A stretch of DNA of 64,000 bases from Gammaproteobacteria bacterium (lineage in GTDB: Bacteria > Pseudomonadota > Gammaproteobacteria > Steroidobacterales > Foliamicaceae). The notes under the pieces were generated by a model. It did no database searches. It was not told the origin of the DNA and saw nothing but the letters and a program-made list of their open reading frames with translations. Below, in pieces: positions 52,279 through 63,571 of the stretch. The stretch's first letter is position 1, and every line of letters starts with the position of its first letter. Position numbers and translations under genes: made by a program. Location: assembly GCA_009845905.1 (NCBI GenBank), contig VXYS01000009.1:62001-126000 (forward strand), read 5' to 3'.

Positions 52279-54480
52279 TTATCCGATTTCCGCCGGGTCC
52301 ACGTCCAGCGACCAGGACACGCGCCTGGGGCGCGGCAACTCGCGCACCGCCGGTATCCAGCGACCGAGGAAGGCCTGGAGGCGGGCGCGGTCGGGCGAGC
52401 GCGCCAGCAGGTGCGCGTGGTTGCGGTCGCGCCTGCGCTCCATCAGGGCGGGGGCCGGTCCAAGCACATCCACCGCGGAACCGCCGCCGTTTTCCGGGGC
52501 GGCCGTTTTCGCTCGATCGAGGAACTCGCGGACGCTCGCCGCTTCCGGCGCGTTGGCCCGCAGCACCGCGAGGTGCGCGAATGGCGGCCAGCCGCTGCGC
52601 CGGCGCAGTTCCAGCGCCGTGGCGGCAAAGCCGCCGTAACCCTCCTTCAGCAACTGGCGAAGCAGGGGGTGCTCGGGAAAGCGGGTCTGCAGCACCAGCA
52701 GGCCGGGCCGCTCGCGCCGGCCCGCCCTCCCGGCAACCTGCACCAGCGTCTGCGCCAGGCGTTCGGGGCCGCGGAATTCCTGCGAAAACATGCCCTGGTC
52801 GGCGTCGATCACCCCCACCAGCCCCAGGCTCGGGAAGTCGTGGCCCTTGGTGAGCATCTGGGTGCCGAGCAGGATACGGTAATGCCGCTCGCGAATGCCG
52901 CCCAGGATGTTCTCCAGCCTGCGCCGGCCGCGCACGTTGTCGCGGTCCATGCGTGCCACCGGGTAGTCCTCGAAGCGCGCCTGAAGTTCCTCCTCCAGCC
53001 GTTCCGTTCCGCGCCCTATGGTCTGTAGCGGCGAGCCGCAGTTCTCGCACACGGGCGGCGGGCGGCGCCTGGCGCCGCAATGATGACAGAGAAGCAGGTC
53101 GCGCCTGCGATAGAACACCAGGCGGGCGTCGCAGTGGCTGCATTCTTCCGTCCGGCGGCAATCCGGACACATCAGCACCGGCGCGAAACCGCGGCGGTTC
53201 AGGTACAGCAGCACTTGCGAACCCGACTCGAGCTGCTCGGACATGGCCTGGAGCAGCGGTGCGCTCAGGCCATGCTCCGGCGGATGGCGGTTGAGGTCCA
53301 CCAGCCGGGCCAGCGGAGGCCGCGACCCGGTGACCTTCTTCGTCAGCCGCGGGTGCGTATAGCGCCCTCTTTGCACGTTCAGCAGGGATTCCAGCGCCGG
53401 CGTCGCGGAACCCAGCACGACCGGAATGCCGGCCCTGGATGCGCGCATGACCGCCAGGTCGCGGGCCTGGTAGCGAAAGCCGTCCTGCTGCTTGTAGGAC
53501 GGATCGTGCTCTTCGTCCACCACGATCAAGCCGAGTTCGCGGCAGGGCACGAACACGGCGGAGCGGGTACCGACCACCAGCCGCGCCCGCCCGGCGCGGG
53601 CGTCCGCCCAGGCGTTCAGACGCTCGCCGTCGTTCAGGCCCGAATGCAGCACCGCCGCGGTCACGCGGAAACGGGCCGCAAGCCGCTCGGCAAGCTGCGG
53701 GGTCAGCCCGATTTCCGGCGCCAGCAGCAGGCATTGCCGGCCCGAGGCCAGCACCTGTTCCACGAGGTGGAGATAGACCTCCGTCTTGCCGCTCGCCGTA
53801 ACGCCATCGAGGAGATGACAGGCATAGCCCTGGTTCGTCGGCATGGCGCTCACCGCGGCGGACTGCTCAGGGCTCAGCGCAAGCGGTTCCTCCCGGAGCA
53901 TGTCCGCGGGTTGAGGGATCCCCGGTTCGAACGATTCGGCCAGCCCCTTCTCTTCAAGCCGCCGGACAATCCTCCGCCAGTCGCTTGCAAGCGAGGCGAG
54001 CGCCCGCTCCGCCAGCCCGCCGCGCCCGGCCGCCAGCAGTTGTCCGAGCAGGTCGCGCTGTTTCGGCGCGCGCGCCAGGAGCCCCGGCGTTTTGTCCGAG
54101 GCGTTATCGCGGGCCCGCCAGAACAAAGGGGGAGCCGGCAGTTGGCCGCCGCGGCGCAATTGCTGCGGCAGCGCGTAGGCGAGGACCTGGCCGAGCGGAT
54201 GGCAGTAGTAATTCGCAGCCCAGCGCAGCACTTCCAGCGTGACCGGGTCCCAGAGCGGCTCGGCGTCCAGCACCTCCCCCACCGGCCGCAGCCGTTCGGC
54301 GGGCACATCCGACCCGTCGAGGTGCTCGAGCACGAAACCGGTACGCTTCCCCTTGCCCAGCGGCGCCGAAACACGCGCCCCCACAGGGGGAACGGGAGCC
54401 TCGGCGGGTGCGAGATAGTCCAGCAACGGGGCCGCGAAGCGCGGCCCCACCGCCACCCTCAGGAGTGATCCGGACGACAT
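52279..54480 (-). CDS. priA: Primosomal replication helicase PriA
   Basis: PriA restarts collapsed replication forks, as a 3'-5' helicase and loader of the primosome. The 733-residue length is normal. Features in order: N-terminal DNA-binding domain, Walker A DGVTASGKTEVY, DEEH box VVDEEHDPSYKQ, the zinc-binding cysteines in CPDCRRTEECSHC and CHHCGARR and CENCGS, and helicase motif ILLGTQMLTKGHDFP. The ATG at 54480 is used. Core gene marking the right flank of the accessory block. Confidence 0.97.
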   Translation of the reverse strand: MSSGSLLRVAVGPRFAAPLLDYLAPAEAPVPPVGARVSAPLGKGKRTGFVLEHLDGSDVPAERLRPVGEVLDAEPLWDPVTLEVLRWAANYYCHPLGQVLAYALPQQLRRGGQLPAPPLFWRARDNASDKTPGLLARAPKQRDLLGQLLAAGRGGLAERALASLASDWRRIVRRLEEKGLAESFEPGIPQPADMLREEPLALSPEQSAAVSAMPTNQGYACHLLDGVTASGKTEVYLHLVEQVLASGRQCLLLAPEIGLTPQLAERLAARFRVTAAVLHSGLNDGERLNAWADARAGRARLVVGTRSAVFVPCRELGLIVVDEEHDPSYKQQDGFRYQARDLAVMRASRAGIPVVLGSATPALESLLNVQRGRYTHPRLTKKVTGSRPPLARLVDLNRHPPEHGLSAPLLQAMSEQLESGSQVLLYLNRRGFAPVLMCPDCRRTEECSHCDARLVFYRRRDLLLCHHCGARRRPPPVCENCGSPLQTIGRGTERLEEELQARFEDYPVARMDRDNVRGRRRLENILGGIRERHYRILLGTQMLTKGHDFPSLGLVGVIDADQGMFSQEFRGPERLAQTLVQVAGRAGRRERPGLLVLQTRFPEHPLLRQLLKEGYGGFAATALELRRRSGWPPFAHLAVLRANAPEAASVREFLDRAKTAAPENGGGSAVDVLGPAPALMERRRDRNHAHLLARSPDRARLQAFLGRWIPAVRELPRPRRVSWSLDVDPAEIG

Positions 54481-54540
54481 GACCGGAGCATATCCCGGAC
54501 TTTGCGGCTGGCGCAGTTCAAAAAAGTGGCGCGTTCCGTC

Positions 54541-55035
54541 CTATTGCACTACGTCCGCGTTCCAGTTTTCGGTCGGGCGCTCGATGATATTGATCATCAT
54601 GCCGTCCGGATCGCGGCAGGTCATTTCCAGCTGACGCAGCGTGTGCACCGCGAGCAATTGCGGTTCACACACGACTTCGCCGCCCAGTTCCACGATGCGG
54701 TCGCGCACCGCGTGGATGTCCGTCGCGAAGAACACCATGCAGCCCTCTCCCAGGTTGGCTCCCCGGTTTTGGCGCCGGAACGCCGGGGGTGAAGGCTTCG
54801 CCTCGAACAGGCCCACCATTCCGAAGTTGAGTTCGTCGGCCTTGACGATCTCGTAGCGGATCACGCTGTCTTCCGGGACACCGATCAGTGCATGTCCCAC
54901 CTTGTGCTCGAGCACTCCGTTGGCATAAACCTCGCCGTAGCCGAGGGCCTCCCTGTAGAAGCGGACCGATTTTTCCAGGTCGGATACGAAGATGGCGGTG
55001 CGCACGATGCGGCTGACTTGTGGCGTGTCGTTCAC
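54541..55035 (-). CDS. VOC protein, tandem copy 2
   Basis: A 164-residue single VOC protein. The N-terminus MNDTPQVSRIVRTAIFVSD is nearly the same as in the next gene upstream. Family features are VRFYREALGYGEV, EMTCRDPDGMMINIIERP with the metal-ligand Glu in IIERP. The gene is 81 bases downstream of its paralogue, so they are a tandem duplication. Substrate unknown. The upstream GGGAGGTCC suits the ATG start. Confidence 0.88.
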   Translation of the reverse strand: MNDTPQVSRIVRTAIFVSDLEKSVRFYREALGYGEVYANGVLEHKVGHALIGVPEDSVIRYEIVKADELNFGMVGLFEAKPSPPAFRRQNRGANLGEGCMVFFATDIHAVRDRIVELGGEVVCEPQLLAVHTLRQLEMTCRDPDGMMINIIERPTENWNADVVQ

Positions 55036-55116
55036 GTTGGACCTCCCTTGAAGAACAAGGGCGCCAGATTAACGCCAAATCGGAAGCGGCGCGGGTGCGC
55101 GACCGGGATTCCGGCG

Positions 55117-55599
55117 CTAGAAGCTGCCGACTGGGCGTTCGATCAGGTTGATCAGCATGCCGTCGGGGTCGCGGCAGGTCATCTCCAGGTTCCCTGGGCC
55201 TGTGCCTCGCACGACCAGCCGCTGCGGCTCGCATACGATCTCCGCGCCCATGTCCACCAGGCGGTTGCGCACCGCACGAATGTCGGTCGTCAGCAGCACC
55301 AGGCAGCCTTCGCCCACGTTCACGCTGCCTGTCCGGCGGCTTACCGGCGGCGGAGACGGCTTGACCTCGAACATGCCGATCATTCCGAAGTTCGGCCCCT
55401 CGGCCTTGACGATTTCGTAGCGGATCACCGAGTCCTCGGACACCCCCAGCAGGGCGTGCGCGACACTGTGGGCCAGTTCCCCGCCGCTGTATACGTCGTG
55501 GTAACCCAGGCCCTGCTTGTAGAAACGCGACGACCGGTCGAGGTCGGAAACAAAGAGTGCGGTGCGCACCAGGCGGCTGACTTGCGGTGTGTCGTTCAC
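55117..55599 (-). CDS. VOC protein, tandem copy 1
   Basis: A 160-residue VOC protein with MNDTPQVSRLVRTALFVSD, SRFYKQGLGYHDV and LEMTCRDPDGMLINLIERP. It shares the DSVIRYEIVKAE and EIVCEPQ-type segments with the neighbour at 54541. The upstream region of both genes has the same CGTTAACCTTG-like and GGGAGG signals, so the duplication included the leader. Also similar in layout to the VOC gene at 921. Confidence 0.88.
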   Translation of the reverse strand: MNDTPQVSRLVRTALFVSDLDRSSRFYKQGLGYHDVYSGGELAHSVAHALLGVSEDSVIRYEIVKAEGPNFGMIGMFEVKPSPPPVSRRTGSVNVGEGCLVLLTTDIRAVRNRLVDMGAEIVCEPQRLVVRGTGPGNLEMTCRDPDGMLINLIERPVGSF

Positions 55600-55661
55600 G
55601 TGAACCCTCCCGAATGAACTCAGGCTGCAAGGTTAACGCGAATCCCCCAGAGCGGGGCGCT

Positions 55662-55680
55662 GTGGGGGACATGCCCCCAC
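55662..55680 (-). terminator. Hairpin downstream of pntB
   Basis: GTGGGGG (55662-55668) pairs with CCCCCAC (55674-55680) over 7 bp with a 5-base loop, 8 bases after the pntB stop codon on the minus strand. No T-run follows, so if it terminates transcription it is not a classical intrinsic terminator. It may also be a stabilising 3' hairpin. Confidence 0.4.
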
Positions 55681-55688
55681 ACCCGGGG

Positions 55689-57071
55689 CTAGATTTCGTG
55701 CACCGCCCGGATCAGTTCGGCGCACATGGCCTGGCCGTCGCCGTAGAGCATGCGGGTGCGGTCCTCGTAGAACAGCGCGTTCTCGATGCCGGAAAAGCCG
55801 GTCCCCTTGCCGCGCTTGATCACGATGGCGTTGTTGGCCTTGTCGGCGTCCAGTATCGGCATGCCGTAAATGGGGCTGGCGGTATCGGTGCGCGCGGCCG
55901 TGTTGACCACATCGTTGGCTCCGATCACCAGCGCCACGTCTGTCTTGGGGAATTCCGGATTGATTTCCGCCTCGTCGAATATCAGGTCGTAGGGCACGCC
56001 GGCCTCCGCAAGCAAGACGTTCATGTGCCCCGGCATGCGGCCGGCCACCGGGTGGATCGCGAACTTGACCCGCACGCCCCGCTTCATCAGCGCCTCGGCC
56101 AGTTCCCATACCTTGTGCTGGGCCTGCGCCACGGCCATGCCGTAACCGGGAATGATGATGACCTGGCGGGCGAAACCGAGCATGACCGCCGCGTCTATGG
56201 CCTCGACAGGCTTCATCGTGCCCTCGATCTCGTCGCCCTCGGCGGCGGTCTCTCCGAACGCGCTGAACAACACGTTGCCCAGCGACCGGTTCATCGCCTT
56301 GGCCATCAACTGGGTCAGCAGCGTGCCCGCCGCGCCGACCACGGTGCCGGCAATAATCATGGCCGCGTTGTCCAGCACCAGGCCTTCCAGTCCGACCGCC
56401 AGGCCGGTCAGCGCGTTGTACAGCGAAATCACGACCGGCATGTCGGCGCCGCCTATCGGCATCGTCAGCGTGAGTCCCAGCAGCAGCGCCACGGCTATGA
56501 ACACCGTCAGCCACGGCCCGCTCACGCCCATGATCACCAGCACTCCCGCTCCGACGGCGACCAGCAGGATCACGAGGTTGAGCACGTTCTGCCCGGCGAA
56601 GCGCAGCGAGCGTTTCAGCCAGCCCTCCAGCTTGGCGAACGCCAGCAGGCTGCCGGAAAACGAAACGGCGCCGATCAAGGCACCGGTGACCGCCAGCGCG
56701 ATCACCGTCCAGCCGAACTGCTCGCCGCCATGACCGCCGCGAAGCAGTTCCACCCAGGCGATCGCCGCCGCCGCGCCGCCGCCCATGCCGTTGTAGAGTG
56801 CGATCATCTGCGGCATGCCGGTCATCGCCACCCTTCGGCCGCTGATCCAGGCCGGCACGCCGCCGACGATGATGGCCGCCCCGATCAGCAGGAGATTCTC
56901 GGGCTTCATTCCCGGCCAGAAAAAGGTCACGACGGTGGCCAGCACCATGCCCAGGCCGGCCCAGACGATGCCGCGCCGCGCCCCGGCCGGCGAACTCATC
57001 GCCTTCAGGCCGAGAATGAACAGGACCGCGGCCAGGAAATAGCTGCCGGCAATGAGCGTATCGAGGCTCAT
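55689..57071 (-). CDS. pntB: NAD(P) transhydrogenase, beta subunit
   Basis: The proton-translocating transhydrogenase makes NADPH from NADH using proton-motive force. PntB (460 residues) has eight or nine membrane helices followed by the cytosolic NADP(H)-binding domain III (IIPGYGMAVAQAQHKV, GRMPGHMNVLLAEAGVPYD in part, and the late KRGKGTGFSGIENALFY). It overlaps pntAB by 4 bases. Order and split of alpha into two genes follow the Rhodospirillum rubrum pattern. Confidence 0.97.
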   Translation of the reverse strand: MSLDTLIAGSYFLAAVLFILGLKAMSSPAGARRGIVWAGLGMVLATVVTFFWPGMKPENLLLIGAAIIVGGVPAWISGRRVAMTGMPQMIALYNGMGGGAAAAIAWVELLRGGHGGEQFGWTVIALAVTGALIGAVSFSGSLLAFAKLEGWLKRSLRFAGQNVLNLVILLVAVGAGVLVIMGVSGPWLTVFIAVALLLGLTLTMPIGGADMPVVISLYNALTGLAVGLEGLVLDNAAMIIAGTVVGAAGTLLTQLMAKAMNRSLGNVLFSAFGETAAEGDEIEGTMKPVEAIDAAVMLGFARQVIIIPGYGMAVAQAQHKVWELAEALMKRGVRVKFAIHPVAGRMPGHMNVLLAEAGVPYDLIFDEAEINPEFPKTDVALVIGANDVVNTAARTDTASPIYGMPILDADKANNAIVIKRGKGTGFSGIENALFYEDRTRMLYGDGQAMCAELIRAVHEI

Positions 57072-57370
57072 TCTTCGTCCTGGTCCCCGTCCTTGCTGCG
57101 CTTGAACATCTCCAGCATCCGCTCGGTGACCACGTAACCGCCCACCGCGTTGCCCGATGCCAGGACCACGCCGACAAAGCCGATCACTTTCTCAAGCGTG
57201 GTGTCCGCGAACCCCAGCGCCACCATCGCGCCGACCAGGACGATGCCGTGAATGAAGTTCGACCCGGACATCAGCGGCGTGTGCAGGATGACCGGCACCC
57301 GCGAGATGACCTCGTAGCCGACAAAGGCTGCCAGCATGAATATGTACAACGCTACGAAGCCGTCGATCAT
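57068..57370 (-). CDS. pntAB: NAD(P) transhydrogenase, alpha subunit part 2 (membrane)
   Basis: A 100-residue membrane protein with three helices, corresponding to the C-terminal membrane part of PntA in enterics. Landmarks GYEVISRVPVILHTPLMSGSNFIHGIV (residues about 19-45) and VGVVLASGNAVGGYVVTERML. Overlaps pntB by 4 bases, 6 bases after pntAA. Confidence 0.96.
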   Translation of the reverse strand: MIDGFVALYIFMLAAFVGYEVISRVPVILHTPLMSGSNFIHGIVLVGAMVALGFADTTLEKVIGFVGVVLASGNAVGGYVVTERMLEMFKRSKDGDQDEE

Positions 57371-57376
57371 TGCGGT

Positions 57377-58492
57377 TCAGTCCCTCCTCGCTCCCGCGTA
57401 ACGGATCTCGCCCTCATGGGTCAGCAGCGTGCCCGCGAATACCGGGTCGTCCAGGTCGAGCGAGAACTCGTCGCCGTTGATGGCGGGCTTGATGAAATTG
57501 AACAGGTTGCGCGAATACATGGCGCTGGCGTGGCGGGCCATCATCGCCGGCACTTTCAACGGCGCCATGATGCGCACGCCGTTATGGTCGATCGTCTCGC
57601 CCGGACGGGTCAACTCGCAGTTGCCGCCGCCCTCGGCCGCCAGGTCCACGATGACCGAGCCCGGCCGCATCTGCTCGACCGCCGCGGCGCTGACGATGCG
57701 CGGCGAGGGCCGGCCGGGAACCGCGGCCGTGGTGATCAGCATGTCGCAGGCCGCGATATGCCGATCCAGGGCCTCCCGCTGCATGGCCTTTTCCTCGTCC
57801 GTGAGTTCCCGCGCATAACCGCCTTCGCCGGTCGCGCTCACGCCGGAGTCGACGAAGCGGGCTCCCAGGGATTCGACCTGCTCGCGCGTCTCCTCGCGCA
57901 CGTCGTAGGCCTCGACCACGGCGCCCAGCCGGCGCGCGGTGGCGATGGCCTGCAGCCCGGCCACGCCGACGCCCAGCACCAGGGTGCGGGCGGGGCTGAT
58001 CGTGCCGGCGGCCGTCGTGAGCATGGGCAGAAACTTCTGCATCTCGTCGGCCGCCATCAGGACCGCCTTGTAGCCGGCCACCGACGCCTGCGAGGACAGC
58101 ACGTCCATCGATTGGGCGCGCGATATGCGCGGCACCAGCTCCATCGAGAAAGCCGTAACTCCGGCATCGCGCAAGGCGTCCGTCGTTTCCGAGGGTGCGT
58201 AGGCGTTCAGCAGGCCCGCCACCATCGCGCCCTTCTTCAGCTCCGCGATGCGCTCGATCTCCGGCGGCCCAACGCAGAAAAGGGCATCGCATGCCTTCGT
58301 CACGGCGCCGGGCGACGACTCAAGACCGATGTCCTTGTAGTCGCTGTCCGCGAAACTTGCGGCAAGGCCCGCGCCCTTCTCCATGACGACGCGCAGCCCC
58401 GCAGCCTGCATGCGCACCCAGACCTTGGGCACCACGGCTACGCGCTTTTCGCCTGGCGCGGTCTCGCGCAAAACGCCGATTGTCAGGGGCAT
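57377..58492 (-). CDS. pntAA: NAD(P) transhydrogenase, alpha subunit part 1 (NAD-binding)
   Basis: A 371-residue soluble domain I protein related to alanine dehydrogenase. It starts MPLTIGVLRE, has the MELVPRISRAQSMDVLSSQ loop, the NAD-binding LVLGVGVAGLQAIATARRLG, and the RQD-loop region. It is the first gene of pntAA-pntAB-pntB, transcribed leftward, and diverges from the HNH gene across 132 bases. Confidence 0.97.
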   Translation of the reverse strand: MPLTIGVLRETAPGEKRVAVVPKVWVRMQAAGLRVVMEKGAGLAASFADSDYKDIGLESSPGAVTKACDALFCVGPPEIERIAELKKGAMVAGLLNAYAPSETTDALRDAGVTAFSMELVPRISRAQSMDVLSSQASVAGYKAVLMAADEMQKFLPMLTTAAGTISPARTLVLGVGVAGLQAIATARRLGAVVEAYDVREETREQVESLGARFVDSGVSATGEGGYARELTDEEKAMQREALDRHIAACDMLITTAAVPGRPSPRIVSAAAVEQMRPGSVIVDLAAEGGGNCELTRPGETIDHNGVRIMAPLKVPAMMARHASAMYSRNLFNFIKPAINGDEFSLDLDDPVFAGTLLTHEGEIRYAGARRD

Positions 58493-58574
58493 CTGGGAGA
58501 AGAAATAATGCGCAGCAAGCGGGAGTTGGCGCGCATTTTAGCCGACGGGCGGCGCCGATTTTCCCCGCCCGACA

Positions 58575-58602
58575 TTGAAATTTCGCAATTTAGATGTATA
58601 AG
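58575..58602 (+). promoter_or_regulatory. Sigma-70 promoter for HNH gene
   Basis: TTGAAA (58575-58580), a 16-base spacer, and TATAAG (58597-58602) form a good sigma-70 match in an AT-rich patch of the pntAA-HNH divergent gap. Transcription would start near 58609, giving a leader of about 15 bases with GGGAGCG before the ATG at 58625. Prediction from sequence. Confidence 0.6.
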
Positions 58603-58624
58603 GCCACCTGATAGGGAGCGTGTG

Positions 58625-59242
58625 ATGCTGCTGATTGAAGACGCCTTGGACTTGCGCCAGTGGGTGCTGCGCACCGACGTGGCGGGCCGTCCCCTGGGCT
58701 GGATCGACTACCGCGATGCCGTGCGGCTCTATCACGCGGGCCAGGTCGCCTATCACTGCGGCCGGCCGCTTTTCCGGATTCGCGGCGGTATCTGCGCGCT
58801 CACCGGCCACCGCAGCGAGGTGGACGTGAATACGATCGTGGCTACGCAGGGCGTGTCGGCAGGGCTCAACAAGCGTCTCGACAATTACACGCCGCCGCTC
58901 AACAACCACACGCTGTTCCGCCGCGATGCGCAGATCTGCATGTACTGCGGCGGGCGCTTCCTCAGGCGCGACCTGACGCGCGATCATGTGCGCCCGATCA
59001 GCCAGGGCGGATCGGACGTCTGGGCCAATGTGGTGGCGGCCTGCAAGCGCTGCAACAATTTCAAGGGCGGCCGTCTGCCCGAGGATGCCGGCATGCAGTT
59101 GCTGGCCGTACCCTTCGTGCCCACCTATGCCGAATACATCTATCTGAAGGGCCGGCGCGTGCTGGCCGACCAGATGGAGTTCCTGAAGGCCCATTTTCCG
59201 CGCGACAGCCGCCTGCAAAGCCGCTTCGAACAGGCCGCCTGA
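58625..59242 (+). CDS. HNH endonuclease family protein
   Basis: A 205-residue protein. A zinc-ribbon HNH fold is visible in its middle: CMYCGGRF, then [19 protein letters not shown] (His of the DHV, Asn of the WANVV), then CKRCNNFKG. The pattern matches chromosomal HNH proteins common in proteobacteria whose role (repair, RNA processing or other) is not established. A GTG 3 bases upstream could also be the start. It is followed by acs after 22 bases. Likely not a homing or phage enzyme, given its core context. Confidence 0.85.
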   Translation: MLLIEDALDLRQWVLRTDVAGRPLGWIDYRDAVRLYHAGQVAYHCGRPLFRIRGGICALTGHRSEVDVNTIVATQGVSAGLNKRLDNYTPPLNNHTLFRRDAQICMYCGGRFLRRDLTRDHVRPISQGGSDVWANVVAACKRCNNFKGGRLPEDAGMQLLAVPFVPTYAEYIYLKGRRVLADQMEFLKAHFPRDSRLQSRFEQAA

Positions 59243-59264
59243 ATCGCCCGGACGGCGGGTCGTC

Positions 59265-61259
<1,995 letters not shown>

Positions 61260-61349
61260 TTCCAATCAGGCTGCGTCTCGCGCCCGGGCTTGGTGCCTTA
61301 CGAACGCGTTACACTTTGCGGCCCCCGTACCGGGGGTGGAGGAACGGTA

Positions 61350-62081
61350 ATGAAGAAACTGCTTGGGGTAGTCCTGATGGCCCTGTTCTCGATGTCCGCG
61401 TCCGCGGACCTGGCGGAGCAACTCGCGGCGAGCGGCCGATCCGATGCGGACAAGGCGCGGGACGAGGCCAGAAGGCCGGCCGAAGTGCTCGACTTTCTCG
61501 GAATCGGGCCGGGCATGACCGTTATGGACCTGCTGGCGTCGGGCGGCTGGTACACCGAGGTGCTTTCGGTGGCCGTGGGACCGGAGGGCACCGTTTACGC
61601 CCAGAATCCTCCGATGTTGCTGGGCTTCAATGACAACGCCTACGACAAGGCGATTACGGCCCGCTTGGCGGACAACCGGCTCCCGAACGTGATCCGGCTG
61701 GACCGCGACGAGGATGACACGGGCCTGGAGCCCGGTTCGCTGGACGCCGCGCTGACCGCCCTGAACCTGCATGACCGCCACAACTTCGGAAGCGACGAGG
61801 ACGTTGCGGCCTTGTTGGCCGCGGTGAACGGCTTGCTCAAGCCCGGCGGCGTGCTCGGCGTGATCGACCACTACGGTGATCCGGACAAGGACAACACCCA
61901 ATTGCATCGCCTGAACGTGGCCACGGCGCTGCCGATCATCGAGGCCGCCGGTTTCGAGATGGAGAGTTCGGACCTGCTGCGCAATCCCGACGACAACCGC
62001 ACCCTGCTGGTGTTCGATCCCGCGATTCGCGGCAAGACCGACCGGCTGCTCTACAAGCTCACCAAACCCGCCGTCAAATAG
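61350..62081 (+). CDS. Exported SAM-methyltransferase-like protein
   Basis: A 243-residue protein with a clear Sec signal (MKKLLGVVLMALFSMSASA, cleavage before DLAEQ). The rest has a Rossmann methyltransferase layout: GMTVMDLLASGGWYTEVL as motif I, LDAALTALNLHD as motif IV region, and GLLKPGGVLGVIDH as post-motif. This matches predicted exported methyltransferases of the COG4798 type. SAM is not known to be available in the periplasm, so its real ligand is unclear. The leader has a small hairpin (CCCCCGTACCGGGGG, 61322-61336) before the Shine-Dalgarno GGAGGA. A longer upstream frame was discarded. Confidence 0.83.
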   Translation: MKKLLGVVLMALFSMSASADLAEQLAASGRSDADKARDEARRPAEVLDFLGIGPGMTVMDLLASGGWYTEVLSVAVGPEGTVYAQNPPMLLGFNDNAYDKAITARLADNRLPNVIRLDRDEDDTGLEPGSLDAALTALNLHDRHNFGSDEDVAALLAAVNGLLKPGGVLGVIDHYGDPDKDNTQLHRLNVATALPIIEAAGFEMESSDLLRNPDDNRTLLVFDPAIRGKTDRLLYKLTKPAVK

Positions 62082-62150
62082 CGCGCACGAGCCGCATCCT
62101 TTCCCCTGTCTCGAGGGAGTGTGCCCTCATTCCCAGCACCCCCCGTAGCC

Positions 62151-62250
62151 CTTCTTCACCCCCGTCTTCCGGGAGCGTGTGAGCCATGGATGGCGGAACC
62201 GAGCTCCATGGACGGATTTATGCGTCTCCCGGAAGACGGGGGTGAAGAAG
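62151..62250. repeat. Interspersed palindrome, copy G
   Basis: Perfect 25-bp arms at 62151-62175 and 62226-62250, with the standard core in minus orientation. It lies between the convergent methyltransferase-like gene and the TRAP transporter gene, 25 bases after the last codon of the latter. It is the only copy to the right of the accessory block. Confidence 0.9.
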
Positions 62251-62275
62251 AGCGGGATCGAAGCGGCCCGCGGGG

Positions 62276-63562
62276 TCAGCGGAGGGTGATTGCGGGGAAC
62301 AGGATCAGCACGCCGAGCAGCAACGCGTCGCAGGCCAGGTAAGGCAAGGCCGCGCGGATGACCTGTCCGAGCGTGGTCCCCTTCGGCGCGACGCTCTGCA
62401 TCAGGAACAGCAGCAGCCCGAACGGCGGCGTCGTCAGGCTCATCTCCAGGGCCAGCAGCACCACCACGCCGAACCAGATGGGGTCGAAGCCCATCAGCGT
62501 GGCCAGCGGAAAGAACACCGGGATGGTGAGCAGCATGATCGATAGCTGGTCCATGAACATGCCAAGCACCAGCATCAACGCGAACATCAGCAGCAACTTC
62601 GCGTACGGTCCCGCCTCCAGCGCGATCGACCATTCCACCACCGCCGTGCTGGCGCCCGAGAAGGCCATCAACTGGCTGAACACCGACGAACTCAGGATCA
62701 GCAGGAACACCATGCCGGAGATGCGAACCGTGCTGGCCAGCGCCGCCCGCAGCGCCCTGACCGTGAGCTTGCGGGAAAAAGCCGCAAGCGCGGCCACGCT
62801 GAGCGCGCCGAAAGCCGCGGCCTCCGAGGGCGTCGCCCAGCCCAGCACGATGAAACCCACGACGCAGAAAACCACCAGGCCCAGCGGCAGTATGTTGAAC
62901 ACCAGGAGCTGAATGCGGCGCTTGACCGGAACCCTTTGCACGCCGTAACTGGGCGCGCTGTTCGGATTGAGGCGCGCCTGCAGATAGATGACCAGGCTGT
63001 AGCCGACCGCCAGCACCAGGCCGGGAAGGATTCCTGCGATCAGCAGCGCGCCGATATTGAGCCCGGCAAGGCTGCCGAGCAGCACGCCCAGCGAAGACGG
63101 CGGGATCAGCATGGCCAGGCCGCCGGTGCCGATGATGGGTCCGATGGACATGTGCGGCGCATACCCCCGGCGGGTCATTTCGGGGATCATCAGCGAGCCG
63201 AGCATGGCGGTATTGGCCATCGTCGATCCGGTGAGCGTGGAAAAGGTCGAGCCGCCGGCAACGGTGATGTAGCTCAGGCGAGCGGGAAGCCTGCCGAACA
63301 GCGTCTCCAGCGCGTCGAACACCCTAAGCGCCAGGCCCGAATGAAACAGCAGGGCGCCCATGAACACGAACATGGGTACCGCGACCAGCGTGAAACTCGT
63401 GATCAGGCTGGTGGAGTTGTCCACCACCTGCAGCGGGCCGTACCAGTCGCCGACGAGTATCCAGGCGCCCAGGAGGTTGGCGGCCAGGAAGGCGAACGCC
63501 ACCGGCACGCCCATCGCCATGAAGGCGAGGACCAGCAAGAACACGGCGAGGCCTGCGGTCAT
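62276..63562 (-). CDS. dctM: TRAP transporter large permease (DctM)
   Basis: A 428-residue protein with about twelve membrane helices. DctM landmarks include MGVPVAFAFLAANLLG, TGSTMANTAMLGSLMIPEM, IGTGGLAMLIPPS and a late MFMDQLSIMLLTIPVFFPL. With DctQ and a periplasmic DctP it imports C4-dicarboxylates or other organic acids using a sodium or proton gradient. It lies 9 bases after dctQ. The binding protein is probably just beyond the right edge. Confidence 0.94.
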   Translation of the reverse strand: MTAGLAVFLLVLAFMAMGVPVAFAFLAANLLGAWILVGDWYGPLQVVDNSTSLITSFTLVAVPMFVFMGALLFHSGLALRVFDALETLFGRLPARLSYITVAGGSTFSTLTGSTMANTAMLGSLMIPEMTRRGYAPHMSIGPIIGTGGLAMLIPPSSLGVLLGSLAGLNIGALLIAGILPGLVLAVGYSLVIYLQARLNPNSAPSYGVQRVPVKRRIQLLVFNILPLGLVVFCVVGFIVLGWATPSEAAAFGALSVAALAAFSRKLTVRALRAALASTVRISGMVFLLILSSSVFSQLMAFSGASTAVVEWSIALEAGPYAKLLLMFALMLVLGMFMDQLSIMLLTIPVFFPLATLMGFDPIWFGVVVLLALEMSLTTPPFGLLLFLMQSVAPKGTTLGQVIRAALPYLACDALLLGVLILFPAITLR

Positions 63563-63571
63563 GGCGGCCGG

